DNA of 64,000 nucleotides from contig NZ_CP116942.1 in NCBI RefSeq assembly GCF_028532485.1, positions 3,906,001 through 3,970,000 of the forward strand. The letters are read 5' to 3'. Shown here in pieces: positions 1-7,673 of the stretch. The stretch comes from Iamia majanohamensis. Its GTDB lineage: Bacteria > Actinomycetota > Acidimicrobiia > Acidimicrobiales > Iamiaceae. The position numbers and the translations under genes are program-made. How positions within the stretch are numbered: the stretch's first letter is position 1; each line of letters begins with the position of its first letter. Under the pieces are notes generated by a model, which worked only from the letters and a program-made list of their open reading frames with translations, did no database searches and was not told where the DNA came from.

Positions 1-287
1 GCGGAGTCGAGGTCGCCGGACCGGACGGCCTCGACGAAGCGGTCGCTGCGGGCCAGCCAGATGGGCTCGTCGGCGGTGAGGGTGGTCGGGCCCGGGGCCC
101 ACAGCCCGACCAGGGCCACGACCAGGGCGAGGACCCAGGGCGCCCACCAGCGACCCGAAGGGTCGAGCTCCGGCGCCGTCGACGGCGGGGGTCGTGGACG
201 GATGGCCCGCCCGGGGCCGCCGGGAGCCGGTCCGTCGTCGGCCCCGGGTGGGGCGGCCGACTGGCGCGGGCGGATGAGCCGGCTCAT
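1..287 (-). CDS. Partial N-terminus of a PMT/ArnT-like membrane glycosyltransferase
   Basis: Only the first 95 codons are inside the window; the gene runs off the left edge. The frame opens with ATG at 285-287. Residues 1-50 are a Pro/Ala-rich leader, residues about 51-63 (WVLALVVALVGLW) begin a membrane helix, and residues 71-84 read TADEPIWLARSDRF. An acidic DEP/DE motif straight after the first helix is characteristic of polyprenyl-phosphate-sugar glycosyltransferases of the PMT/ArnT group, which glycosylate lipids or proteins outside the membrane. The gene lies 26 bases downstream of the molybdoprotein gene on the same strand. The assignment rests on this short stretch, so it is tentative; another polytopic membrane protein is possible. 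Confidence 0.6.
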   Translation of the reverse strand, partial: MSRLIRPRQSAAPPGADDGPAPGGPGRAIRPRPPPSTAPELDPSGRWWAPWVLALVVALVGLWAPGPTTLTADEPIWLARSDRFVEAVRSGDLDS

Positions 288-313
288 CCCCGGATGCTAG
301 GTGGCACGTGGTG

Positions 314-2614
314 TCAGGTCGGCTCGAACCGCACCACGAGCGACTTGGAGGTCGGGGTGCCGCTGACCTCGGCGGTGCTCTCGAGGGGCACCAGCACGTT
401 CGCCTCGGGGAAGTAGGCCGCCGCCGTGCCCCGGGCCACCGGGTAGGCCACCAGCCGGAAGGCCGGGGCCCGGCGCTCGCCGTCGTCCCAGACCGACACC
501 ACGTCGACCACGTCGCCGTCGGCCCGGCCCAGGTCGGACAGGTCGGCGGGGTGGACGAACACCACCCGGCGCCCCTGGTGGATGCCCCGGTAGCGGTCGT
601 CGAGGCCGTAGATCGTGGTGTTGTACTGGTCGTGGCTGCGGAGGGTCTGCAGCAGCAGGTGCCCCTCGGGCACCGCCACCCACGTGAGGTCGTTCACCGT
701 GAACCGAGCCCGCCCGGTCTCGGTGCGGAAGGTGCGGCTGTCGCGCGCCGGGTTGGGCAGGGTGAAGCCGTCGCCGACCCGGGCGTCGTAGTCCTCGAAG
801 CCGGGCACCACGTGGCCGATGTGGTCGCGGATGCGGCCGTAGTCGGCCTGGAGCCCCTCCCAGTCGACGGCCGCCCGGTCGGCCACCAGGCGGCGCGCCA
901 CCTGGCTGATGACCTCGACCTCGCTGGGCAGGTCGGGCGCCGGGGGCTCGAGGTGGCCCCGGGAGGCGTGGACCTCGCCCATGGAGTCCTCCACGCTCAC
1001 CTGCTGGAGGCCCCCGGCCTGGACGTCGAGGTCGGTGCGGCCCTTGCACGGCAGGATCACGCCCACCTCCCCGGGCACCGTGTGGGAGCGGTTGAGCTTG
1101 GTCGACACCTGGACGGTGAGCCGGCAGCCGGCGAGGGCGGCGGCGGTGGCCTCGGTGTCGGGGCCGGCGGCGACGATGTTGCCGCCCATGCCGACGAACG
1201 CCCGGGCCTCCCCCGCGGCCATGGCCCGGATGCTGGCCACGGTGTCGTGGCCGTGGTGGCGGGGCGGCGAGAACGAGAACTCCTCGGCGAGACGGTCGAG
1301 GAAGGCGTCGGGCATCTTCTCCCAGATGCCCATGGTGCGGTCGCCCTGCACGTTGCTGTGGCCCCGCACCGGGCAGGCCCCGGCGCCCTGGCGGCCGATG
1401 TTGCCCCGGAGCAGCAGGAAGTTGACCACCTCCCGGATGGTGGCCACCGAGTTGCGGTGCTGGGTGAGGCCCATGGCCCAGCACACGATGATGCGGTCGG
1501 CGGCGACGACCTCGTCGACGAGGCCGTCGATCTCGCCCGGGGTGAGCCCGGTGGCGGCGGCCACCTCGTCGGGGTCGAGGGCGGCCAGGTGGGCGGCGTA
1601 GTCCTCGAAGCCGTCGGTGTGGGTGGCGATGAAGTCGTGGTCGAGCACGGGCTCCGCCGCGGTCGCGCCCCCCGCGGCCTCGTCGGCGGCGAGCAGCCGA
1701 GCCCCCAGCGCCTGGAAGAGGGCCAGGTCGCCGTTGACCCGGATCTGCAGGAGCCGGTCGGCCAGGTCGGTGCCGGGGCCCACCACGCCCGACGGGCGCT
1801 GGGGGTTCTTGAACCGGCGGAGCCCGGCCTCGGGCAGCGGGTTCACGGCCACGATGCGCGCCCCGCCCTCCTTGGCCTTCTCGAGCGAGGTGAGCATCCG
1901 GGGGTGGTTCGTCCCCGGGTTCTGGCCCACGATGATGATGAGGTCGGTGTCCTCGACGTCGTCGAGCAGCACCGTGCCCTTGCCGACGCCGATGGTCTCG
2001 TTCAGCGCCGCCCCGCTCGACTCGTGGCACATGTTGGAGCAGTCGGGCAGGTTGTTGGTGCCGAAGGCCCGGGCCAGCAGCTGGTAGGCGAAGGCGGCCT
2101 CGTTGCTGGTGCGCCCCGACGTGTAGAAGATCGCCTCGTCGGGGTCGGCCAGGGCGGCCAGCTCGGCGGCCACCACGTCGTAGGCCTCGTCCCAGCCCAC
2201 CGCCTCGTAGCGGTCGGACCCGGGGCGGCGCACGGCCGGGGTGGTGAGGCGGCCCTGCTGGCCCAGCCAGTGGTCGCTGCGCCCGGCCAGGTCGGACAGG
2301 GGGTGGCGGGCGAGGAAGTCGGCGCCGACGGTGCGCCGGGTCGCCTCCTCGGCCACCGCCTTGGCCCCGTTCTCGCAGAACTCGGCGGGCGACCGGTGGC
2401 CGGGGGCGGGGTCGGGCCAGGCGCACCCCGGGCAGTCGAAGCCGTCGTGCTGGTTGAGGCGGCGGAGGCTCGACACCGTGCGCCCCACGCCCATCTGGCG
2501 CACCGAGTCCCGCAGCGAGACGAGCACGGCCGGCACGCCCGCGGCGTGGTCGTCGGGCTGGCGGACCTCGAGGTCCTCGTCGCCCTGGTCGTGCGCAGGA
2601 GCCGCCTTGTGCAC
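314..2614 (-). CDS. FdhF/YdeP-family molybdopterin oxidoreductase
   Basis: This 766-residue protein has the usual size of the FdhF/YdeP family of molybdopterin-guanine-dinucleotide enzymes, relatives of formate dehydrogenase alpha subunits that act in the cytoplasm. The N-terminus carries CPGCAWPDP (Cys61, Cys64) and Cys80, the family's reduced cysteine set. It is followed by a central domain with GQNPGTNHPR, which suits cofactor binding, and a C-terminal molydopterin dinucleotide-binding barrel (SHDQYNTTIYGLDDRYRG). No accessory diaphorase or iron-sulfur subunit lies beside it, as is usual for this family, and the true substrate is not known. The GTG start at 2612-2614 is preceded by a GAGAGGAC ribosome site about 8 bases away. 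Its neighbours on the same strand are folE upstream (90-base gap) and the partial glycosyltransferase downstream. Confidence 0.87.
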   Translation of the reverse strand: MHKAAPAHDQGDEDLEVRQPDDHAAGVPAVLVSLRDSVRQMGVGRTVSSLRRLNQHDGFDCPGCAWPDPAPGHRSPAEFCENGAKAVAEEATRRTVGADFLARHPLSDLAGRSDHWLGQQGRLTTPAVRRPGSDRYEAVGWDEAYDVVAAELAALADPDEAIFYTSGRTSNEAAFAYQLLARAFGTNNLPDCSNMCHESSGAALNETIGVGKGTVLLDDVEDTDLIIIVGQNPGTNHPRMLTSLEKAKEGGARIVAVNPLPEAGLRRFKNPQRPSGVVGPGTDLADRLLQIRVNGDLALFQALGARLLAADEAAGGATAAEPVLDHDFIATHTDGFEDYAAHLAALDPDEVAAATGLTPGEIDGLVDEVVAADRIIVCWAMGLTQHRNSVATIREVVNFLLLRGNIGRQGAGACPVRGHSNVQGDRTMGIWEKMPDAFLDRLAEEFSFSPPRHHGHDTVASIRAMAAGEARAFVGMGGNIVAAGPDTEATAAALAGCRLTVQVSTKLNRSHTVPGEVGVILPCKGRTDLDVQAGGLQQVSVEDSMGEVHASRGHLEPPAPDLPSEVEVISQVARRLVADRAAVDWEGLQADYGRIRDHIGHVVPGFEDYDARVGDGFTLPNPARDSRTFRTETGRARFTVNDLTWVAVPEGHLLLQTLRSHDQYNTTIYGLDDRYRGIHQGRRVVFVHPADLSDLGRADGDVVDVVSVWDDGERRAPAFRLVAYPVARGTAAAYFPEANVLVPLESTAEVSGTPTSKSLVVRFEPT

Positions 2615-2704
2615 CGGGGTCGTCCTCTCTCGGGGGTGGGCCCAGTCAACCGGCTGGCGCCGGGCCCCGCACCTCGCGCCGCGCCCCCCGCCGTCCCCCG
2701 ACGC

Positions 2705-3340
2705 TCAGCGGGCGCCGCGGGTGATGAACCGCATGGCCTCCTGGCGGGTGGCCACGCTGGAGCGGAACAGGCCCCGCACCGCGGAGGTCACCGTGGTGGT
2801 CCCCGCCTTCTGCACGCCCCGCATCGACATGCAGAGGTGCTCGGCCTCGACCACCACCATGACGCCCCGGGGGTCGAGGGTCTCGGAGAGGGCGTCGGCC
2901 ACCTGGGCGGTGAGCCGCTCCTGGACCTGGGGACGCCGGGCGTAGCCGTCGACCAGGCGGGCCACCTTCGACAGCCCGATCACCCGGCCGTCGTCGTTGG
3001 GGATGTAGGCCACGTGGGCCTGGCCCGTGAACGGCACCAGGTGGTGCTCGCACATGGAGTAGAGGGGGATGTCGCGCACCATGACCATCTCGTCGTGGTC
3101 GGCCTCGAAGGTGACCTTCAGGTGGCGGCGCGGGTCCTCGTGCAGCCCGGCCGCGACCTCGGTCCACATCCGGGCCACCCGGGCGGGGGTGTCGGCCAGG
3201 CCGTCGCGGTCGGTGTCCTCCCCGATGGCGGCCAGCAGCTCGGCCACGGCGGCGGCCACGCGGGCCTCGTCGACACCGGCGCCGGGGCCGGCCAGCGGGA
3301 CGTCGGGGTCGGGCTCGGCGTCGTCGTCGGTGGCGGGCAC
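2705..3340 (-). CDS. folE: GTP cyclohydrolase I
   Basis: The 211-residue enzyme converts GTP to 7,8-dihydroneopterin triphosphate, the first step of tetrahydrofolate synthesis, in the cytoplasm. The family signatures are clear: [20 protein letters not shown] holds the zinc Cys and catalytic His residues, and [12 protein letters not shown] holds the second zinc Cys. The N-terminal 35 residues are a variable acidic extension. The GTG start at 3338-3340 shares one base with the TAG stop of hpt, so the two genes are very probably translated in a coupled way. In Streptomyces and Mycobacterium ftsH sits between hpt and folE; here it is absent. Downstream folate genes such as folP do not follow; the next gene is the molybdoprotein. 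Confidence 0.95.
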   Translation of the reverse strand: MPATDDDAEPDPDVPLAGPGAGVDEARVAAAVAELLAAIGEDTDRDGLADTPARVARMWTEVAAGLHEDPRRHLKVTFEADHDEMVMVRDIPLYSMCEHHLVPFTGQAHVAYIPNDDGRVIGLSKVARLVDGYARRPQVQERLTAQVADALSETLDPRGVMVVVEAEHLCMSMRGVQKAGTTTVTSAVRGLFRSSVATRQEAMRFITRGAR

Positions 3341-3894
3341 TAGGGCGCTCCTCGGTAGGTCCGGACGTCCGGCAGGTTGCGGTACCGCTCGGCCACGTCG
3401 AGCCCGTAGCCGAGCACGAAGTCGGGCGGGATGCTGAAGCCGACGTAGCGGAGGCCCAGCTCCCCCTGCTGCTGGCCCTGGCGCACCAGCAGGGCGCAGA
3501 CCTCGAGGCTGGCGGGGTTCCGGGCCTGGAGGTTGCGGCGGAGGTACTGGAGGGTCAGCCCGCTGTCGATGATGTCCTCGACGATGAGGACGTCGCGGCC
3601 CGAGAGGTCGAGGTCGAGGTCCTTGACGATGCGGACCACGCCGCTGGTCTTGGTGGCCGCCCCGTAGGAGGAGATGGCCATGAAGTCGAACTCGACGGGC
3701 AGGTCGATGGCGCGGGCCAGGTCGGCCATGAACACGAAGGCGCCCTTCAGCACCCCGACCAGCAGCGGGGCCCGACCGGCGTAGTCGGCGGTGATCTGCG
3801 CGCCCAGGTCGGCCACCCGCTCGGCGATCTGGTCCCGGCTGACGACGACGTCGCCCAGGTCGGGGTCGTCCTGCGGGCCCGGGGCGCTGCTCAT
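3340..3894 (-). CDS. hpt: Hypoxanthine phosphoribosyltransferase
   Basis: The 184-residue enzyme salvages hypoxanthine and guanine with PRPP to give IMP and GMP. Residues 102-114 ([13 protein letters not shown]) are the PRPP-binding loop typical of type I phosphoribosyltransferases, and [13 protein letters not shown] (49-61) and [11 protein letters not shown] are the other conserved stretches of bacterial HPRT. I chose the ATG at 3892-3894, in line with family length; a GTG nine bases further out is in frame. tilS lies upstream on the same strand, separated by two copies of a palindromic repeat, and folE overlaps by one base downstream. Close linkage of tilS, hpt and folE is the rule in actinobacteria, though normally with ftsH included. 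Confidence 0.95.
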   Translation of the reverse strand: MSSAPGPQDDPDLGDVVVSRDQIAERVADLGAQITADYAGRAPLLVGVLKGAFVFMADLARAIDLPVEFDFMAISSYGAATKTSGVVRIVKDLDLDLSGRDVLIVEDIIDSGLTLQYLRRNLQARNPASLEVCALLVRQGQQQGELGLRYVGFSIPPDFVLGYGLDVAERYRNLPDVRTYRGAP

Positions 3895-3952
3895 CGCCCG
3901 CACGGTACCGGGTGCCCACGACCCCGCCGCCCGGCGCCCGGCCACCCCCCCA

Positions 3953-4003
3953 CGAACCTTGGACGATTGGTCGCGCCAGGCAACGACACCCGTCCAAGGT
4001 CCG
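3953..4003. repeat. 51-bp palindromic repeat, copy A
   Basis: The ends form an inverted repeat (CGAACCTTGGACG at 3953-3965 against CGTCCAAGGTCCG at 3991-4003, one mismatch) around a 25-base loop that contains the core TGGTCGCGCCAG. It lies between tilS and hpt and could fold into a hairpin in the transcript. The same element recurs at 4025-4075 and 44795-44845, and related 52-bp forms occur at 53560-53611, 57565-57616 and 57628-57679. Confidence 0.85.
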
Positions 4004-4024
4004 CCGCGCGATCCTCCCCGCCCC

Positions 4025-4075
4025 CGGACCTCGGACGATCGGGCGCGCCAGGCGACGACACCCGTTCGAGGCCCC
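4025..4075. repeat. 51-bp palindromic repeat, copy B
   Basis: This copy sits 21 bases after copy A and ends directly against the TGA stop of tilS (4076-4078). The arms are CGGACCTCGGACG and CGTTCGAGGCCCC, and the loop reads like copy A with several substitutions (GGGCGCGCCAGGCGACGACA in place of TGGTCGCGCCAGGCAACGACA). It is less symmetrical than copies A and C, which suggests decay. Confidence 0.75.
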
Positions 4076-4978
4076 TCAGGACGGTGCGGACGGGGGGTCG
4101 AGGTGGAGCCGGCCGCGGGAGCGGCGCACGCGCCAGCCGCCGGGCACCTCGGTGGCGACGGCGTCGCCCGCGGCCACCGCCCGCACCCGCTCGACGGCGG
4201 CGGCCGAGGGCGGCTGGCCGTCGGCCGTGGGCCGGAGCCAGGCCCGGACCGCGGCCCGGGCGAGGGGGGCGGGCGCGGCGTCCAGGGCCGAGGCGTCGGT
4301 GGGGTCGACCTCGGCCGCGAGGGTGCCGAGCAGGTCGGCGTCGTCGGCGAGGAGGCCGGCCTGGCGGGCCAGCACCGGCACCAGGTCCCGGCCGGCCACC
4401 TCCGCCAGCAGGGGCAGGACCTCGTGGCGGACCCGGTTGCGGACGAAGCGGGCGTCGGTGTTGGAGGGGTCCTCCACCGGCGCCAGCCCCCGGGCGGCGC
4501 ACAGCGCAGCGGTCTCGGACCGGCGCAGGGCGAGGATCGGGTGGCGGGTGCCCGGGCGCAGGGCGGCCAGGCCGGTCGTGCCCGCCCCCCGCAGCAGGTT
4601 GACCAGCACCGTCTCGGCCCGGTCGTCGAGGGTGTGGCCGGTGCAGGCGTCGTCGGGCAGGACCGCCCGGCGGGCCGCCCGGGCCCGGGCCTCCAAGTTC
4701 GGGCCCGGGGCCACGACGACGTGCTCGGCCCGCCACGCCGCACCCAGTGCCTCGGCGGCGGCGGCCACCACGTCGGCCTCGCGCGCCGAGCCCGCCCGCA
4801 GGCCGTGGTCGACGTGGACGGCGGTGACCTCGCAGCCCGAGGCCACGGCCAGCACCAGGAGGGCGAGGGAGTCCGGCCCGCCCGAGACCGCGGCGGTGAC
4901 CGCCGTCCCCGGCGCCGGGAAGGTGCAGCGGGCGAGCAGCGCGTCGAGGTCCACCGGGGCGGTGTCGCCGCGCGTCAC
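4076..4978 (-). CDS. tilS: tRNA(Ile)-lysidine synthetase
   Basis: The 300-residue enzyme joins lysine to C34 of the CAU-anticodon isoleucine tRNA so that it reads AUA, using ATP. The PP-loop SGGPDS lies at residues 32-37 in the expected N-terminal place, followed by HVDHGLRAGSAREAD and the GHTLDDRAETVLVNLLRG block that is conserved in TilS. The protein is of the short actinobacterial type, with a brief C-terminal domain (VPGGWRVRRSRGRLHL). The GTG start at 4976-4978 gives the correct N-terminus, and lies 32 bases after the stop of the metallopeptidase gene, so both are probably in one operon. The 3' end abuts palindromic repeat copy B. Confidence 0.93.
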   Translation of the reverse strand: MTRGDTAPVDLDALLARCTFPAPGTAVTAAVSGGPDSLALLVLAVASGCEVTAVHVDHGLRAGSAREADVVAAAAEALGAAWRAEHVVVAPGPNLEARARAARRAVLPDDACTGHTLDDRAETVLVNLLRGAGTTGLAALRPGTRHPILALRRSETAALCAARGLAPVEDPSNTDARFVRNRVRHEVLPLLAEVAGRDLVPVLARQAGLLADDADLLGTLAAEVDPTDASALDAAPAPLARAAVRAWLRPTADGQPPSAAAVERVRAVAAGDAVATEVPGGWRVRRSRGRLHLDPPSAPS

Positions 4979-5010
4979 CGCCCCATCGTCGCGCCGGGGC
5001 GGGGGTGGGG

Positions 5011-6084
5011 TCAGGCGGCGGGGGCGGCGACGCCGAGCCGGGCGATCCAGGCGTCGGGGTCGCGGATCTCGGCCATGGTGGGCAGGTGGGAGGGGTCCTC
5101 CCAGGCCCGGTCGATGACGTCGGGGCCGCCGACCTCCTCGACCGCCTCGATGAAGCGCTCGCCCTGCTCGTACTGCTTGAGCTTGGCCTCCAGGCCGATG
5201 AGCTTCTGCACGACCCGGATGACGGGGTTGGCCTGCCGGCGGCGCTGGCGGAGCACCTGGGCGAAGCGCACGGCGTTGGGGATCTGGTCGGCCCCGGCCC
5301 GGTCCATGGTGACGTCGCCGTGGCCCTCGAGCAGGCTCATGAGCCCGCCGATCTGCTCCATGAGCTCCTTCTGGGCCGGCGTGCTGAGCAGCGCCGCGAC
5401 CCCGCCCTCGTCGAGCGGGTTGCGCCCCTGCCGGACCTCCTCGGCGGCCCGGGTGAGGGCCCCGAGCAGCTCGCTGGGGTCCTGGTCGACCGCGGACACC
5501 ATGCCGTCGACCAGCCCGAGGAAGTGCTCGCGCATCCAGGGCACGCCGGTGAACTGCATCCGGTGGGTGACCTCGTGGAGGGCCAGCCACTGGCGGAACT
5601 CGCGGGGAGGGAAGGCGTACTTCTTCTCCAGGGCCAGCACGTTGGTGCCCACGTAGTGGACGAGGTCCTGCTCCTCGGGGTCCTCGTCCTCGATGACGAG
5701 CAGGTCGTACTGGCCGAGGACCCGGCCCGACATCCAGCCCAGCAGGGCCCCCACCTCGGCGCCGGCGGCCCGGCGGGCCACGGGGGCGAGGAGGCCGTCG
5801 CCGACCTTCTCGTCGAGGCGGTTGGTGACGGGGCGCAGCAGGCGCTGGAAGGAGGCGATGTTGGCCCGGATCCACGCGGCCCGGTCGTCGACCCGCGCCC
5901 GGGCCGGACCGGCGAGGCTGTGGAGCCCGGTGGCCGCCGCGACCTGCTCCTCGGCCCGCGCCGTCAGCTCGTCGAAGTCGGCGATCAGGGAGTCGGCGTG
6001 GTACGAGCGGGAGAAGGGGTCGGAGCCCGCGGCCCGGATCGCGACGCGCTCGGCGAGGCCCCAGTCGACGGCGGAGGGGGCCAC
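5011..6084 (-). CDS. Zinc-dependent metallopeptidase-like protein of the DUF2342 family
   Basis: This 357-residue protein belongs to the actinobacterial family of zincin-like proteins (DUF2342, sometimes noted as linked to coenzyme F420 genes). The zinc motif HExxH is visible as LHEVTHRMQF in the middle of the chain, preceded by YVGTNVLALEKKYAFP and followed by a helical C-terminal half. Its substrate is not established. Position next to tilS and hpt is conserved in actinobacteria and supports orthology. The GTG start at 6082-6084 is 7 bases after the stop of the 48-residue membrane microprotein, so the two are probably co-transcribed. Confidence 0.85.
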   Translation of the reverse strand: MAPSAVDWGLAERVAIRAAGSDPFSRSYHADSLIADFDELTARAEEQVAAATGLHSLAGPARARVDDRAAWIRANIASFQRLLRPVTNRLDEKVGDGLLAPVARRAAGAEVGALLGWMSGRVLGQYDLLVIEDEDPEEQDLVHYVGTNVLALEKKYAFPPREFRQWLALHEVTHRMQFTGVPWMREHFLGLVDGMVSAVDQDPSELLGALTRAAEEVRQGRNPLDEGGVAALLSTPAQKELMEQIGGLMSLLEGHGDVTMDRAGADQIPNAVRFAQVLRQRRRQANPVIRVVQKLIGLEAKLKQYEQGERFIEAVEEVGGPDVIDRAWEDPSHLPTMAEIRDPDAWIARLGVAAPAA

Positions 6085-6091
6085 GGCGGGC

Positions 6092-6238
6092 TCAGCCCTG
6101 GCGCGTGTCGCGGGGCGGGTACTTGGCCCGGACGACGGAGCGGAAGTAGCCGATGACCAGGGCGATGGTGGCGAGGACCACGCCGATGGCGAGGCCCACG
6201 GCCATCCACTGGGTCCACACGACGGCGGCGAGCAGCAT
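6092..6238 (-). CDS. 48-residue single-span membrane microprotein
   Basis: An intact frame from ATG at 6236-6238 to TGA at 6092-6094 encodes 48 residues. It starts MLLAAVVWTQWMAVGLAIGV, continues with more hydrophobic residues to about position 31, and then turns basic (FRSVVRAKYPPRDTRQG), which predicts one membrane helix with a cytoplasmic tail. It lies 7 bases before the metallopeptidase start on the same strand, and codon use matches its neighbours. I do not recognise the family; it could be an operon leader or a small membrane anchor. Confidence 0.65.
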   Translation of the reverse strand: MLLAAVVWTQWMAVGLAIGVVLATIALVIGYFRSVVRAKYPPRDTRQG

Positions 6239-6300
6239 GGGGCGATCCTAGGGGCGCCCGGAGAGGGTGCCGAATCGGGGCGGCCGGTGGGCGCCGGGCC

Positions 6301-6468
6301 TCACGCGATGTGCCGGCCGCGGGTGCGGAGCAGCACGGCCGGGTTGTGCAGCGAGCAGTGCTCGGCGTCGTTGTAGACCGACAGCCGGGTCTCGCACCCG
6401 GGCTCGGCGCAGGTCCGAGGACCGTCCTTGGCGGCCTTCGCCGCGGAGGAGGCCCGGGACCGGGGCAC
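6301..6468 (-). CDS. Small zinc-finger-like protein, 55 residues
   Basis: The frame begins with GTG at 6466-6468, only 2 bases after the stop of rsrA, and ends with TGA at 6301. After a basic, Ala-rich start comes TCAEPGCETRLSVYNDAEHC, then SLH, giving a C-x4-C and C-x2-H pattern that could bind zinc. Proteins of this size with a CxxPGC...YNxxxxCxxH pattern occur in actinobacteria next to redox regulators, but no function is known to me. Close coupling to sigR-rsrA suggests it belongs to the same thiol-stress operon. A longer in-frame start would have to lie inside rsrA and is unlikely. Confidence 0.7.
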   Translation of the reverse strand: MPRSRASSAAKAAKDGPRTCAEPGCETRLSVYNDAEHCSLHNPAVLLRTRGRHIA

Positions 6469-6470
6469 GG

Positions 6471-6698
6471 TCAGGCCTCGCCCTCGATCAGGTGGGCGAT
6501 CCGGTCCTTGAGCCCGTCGGGCACCTCGTCGCGGCACTTGTGGGCCACCACCTGGCGGAGCTCGGCCTGGAAGTCGAAGGCCTCGAAGCACTCGCCGCAG
6601 GCGTTGAGGTGCTGGGTGATGACCTCGCGCTTGCCGTCGGTGAGCTCACCGTCGATGTAGGTGTAGAGCTCGTGGAGGGCGTCCTGGCAGTCATCCAT
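6471..6698 (-). CDS. rsrA: Zinc-binding redox-sensing anti-sigma factor
   Basis: The 75-residue protein has the ZAS motif H-x3-C-x2-C (His30, Cys34, Cys37 in QHLNACGECF) and an additional cysteine at position 4 (MDDC) plus one near the C-terminus (HKCRDEVP), as in RsrA of Streptomyces. In that family, zinc-bound reduced protein holds its sigma factor inactive and disulfide formation releases it. The ATG at 6696-6698 is 10 bases after the stop of the ECF sigma gene, which is the usual partner order. Longer in-frame starts reach back into the sigma gene and were rejected. Confidence 0.92.
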   Translation of the reverse strand: MDDCQDALHELYTYIDGELTDGKREVITQHLNACGECFEAFDFQAELRQVVAHKCRDEVPDGLKDRIAHLIEGEA

Positions 6699-6708
6699 GG
6701 CGGCGGTC

Positions 6709-7320
6709 TCAGGGGGTGCGTTCGGGCTGGCGGCGGGGTGGGGCGTCCGGGTCGGTGTCCTCGTCGGCGAGGCCACGCTTCCGGGCAAAGTCGTACAACG
6801 ACTTCTGCAGCCGACTTCTTCCCCGGTGCAGCCGGCTCATCACCGTGCCGATGGGGATGTCGAGGATCTCGGCGATCTCCTTGTACGCGAAGCCCTCCAC
6901 GTCGGCGAGCAGGACGGCCACCCGGAACTGCTCGGGGAGGTCCTCCACCGCCTGCTTGATCTCGTCCTCGGTGAACCAGTCCATGAGCTCGTCCTCGGCG
7001 CTGCGGCCGACCTGGGCGGCCTCGAGGCCGCCGAGGCGCCGGTAGAGGTAGAGGTCCTCGACCTCGTCGAGCTCGGTCTCGTCCGGGCGCCGCTTCTTGG
7101 CCCGGTAGGTGTTGATGTAGGTGTTGGTGAGGATGCGGTAGAGCCAGGCCTTGAGGTTCGTCCCCTCCTCGAAGCCGCCGTAGCCCCGGTAGGCCTTGAG
7201 GTAGGTCTCCTGCACCAGGTCCTCGGCGTCGGCCGGGTTCCGGGTCATCCGCATGGCTGCGGAGTACAGCGACCCCATGAGGGGCATGGCCGCGTCGGCG
7301 AAGGTGGCCTGGTCAGCCAT
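6709..7320 (-). CDS. sigR: ECF sigma factor, SigR/RpoE type
   Basis: This 203-residue protein carries a complete ECF sigma-2 region ([17 protein letters not shown], then [18 protein letters not shown]) and sigma-4 region ([20 protein letters not shown], then [15 protein letters not shown]). This group responds to thiol oxidation and directs genes for thioredoxin, mycothiol and protein quality control. The next gene codes for its likely anti-sigma factor RsrA. The ATG at 7318-7320 gives the normal family length. I looked for a SigR-type GGAAT promoter just upstream and did not find a clear one, so autoregulation is not shown by the sequence. Confidence 0.92.
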   Translation of the reverse strand: MADQATFADAAMPLMGSLYSAAMRMTRNPADAEDLVQETYLKAYRGYGGFEEGTNLKAWLYRILTNTYINTYRAKKRRPDETELDEVEDLYLYRRLGGLEAAQVGRSAEDELMDWFTEDEIKQAVEDLPEQFRVAVLLADVEGFAYKEIAEILDIPIGTVMSRLHRGRSRLQKSLYDFARKRGLADEDTDPDAPPRRQPERTP

Positions 7321-7385
7321 GGGTCACCCGGGCGGCGCGCATCGCGCGTCACCGTAGCGGTCCGCACCGGGCCGGGGGCCGGGGC

Positions 7386-7592
7386 CTACAGGTCGAAGTC
7401 CTCGCCCAGGCCCTCCACGAAGCGGTGGAAGGCGATGTGGTCCGAGGCGAAGGTGCGCCGCTCCCCGCCCGGCCCCTCGACCTCGACGCTGTCGCCGTCG
7501 GTCGAGTCGGTGACCGCCACGGGGCGCCAGCCCTCCTCGTAGACGAGCGTGCGCAGCTCCGCCAGCACCGGGTCGTCGCCCCATCCGGCCAC
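7386..7592 (-). CDS. Hypothetical protein, 68 residues
   Basis: An intact frame runs from GTG at 7590-7592 to TAG at 7386. The product is small, acidic and without membrane segments, with a pattern that suggests a compact alpha/beta fold (LAELRTLVYEEGWRPVAVTD, then ERRTFASDHIAFHRFVEG). I do not recognise the family. It lies between the kinase and sigR on the same strand, with gaps of 81 and 65 bases. Codon usage with G or C at third positions supports real coding. Confidence 0.6.
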   Translation of the reverse strand: MAGWGDDPVLAELRTLVYEEGWRPVAVTDSTDGDSVEVEGPGGERRTFASDHIAFHRFVEGLGEDFDL

Positions 7593-7673
7593 CAGGGTCC
7601 TCCTCGTCGGGTCCTCCGCCCCGGGGGGCGAGGGTAGGCCCTCCCGGGCGCGGGGACCGGGGGCCGGCCACGG

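Noticed and set aside
308-3343. Long plus-strand open frame of about 1000 codons opposite the molybdoprotein and folE
   Set aside because: In very GC-rich DNA the antisense frames of real genes stay open. The product is a low-complexity Gly/Val/His/Arg mixture and the opposite strand carries clear, motif-complete enzymes.
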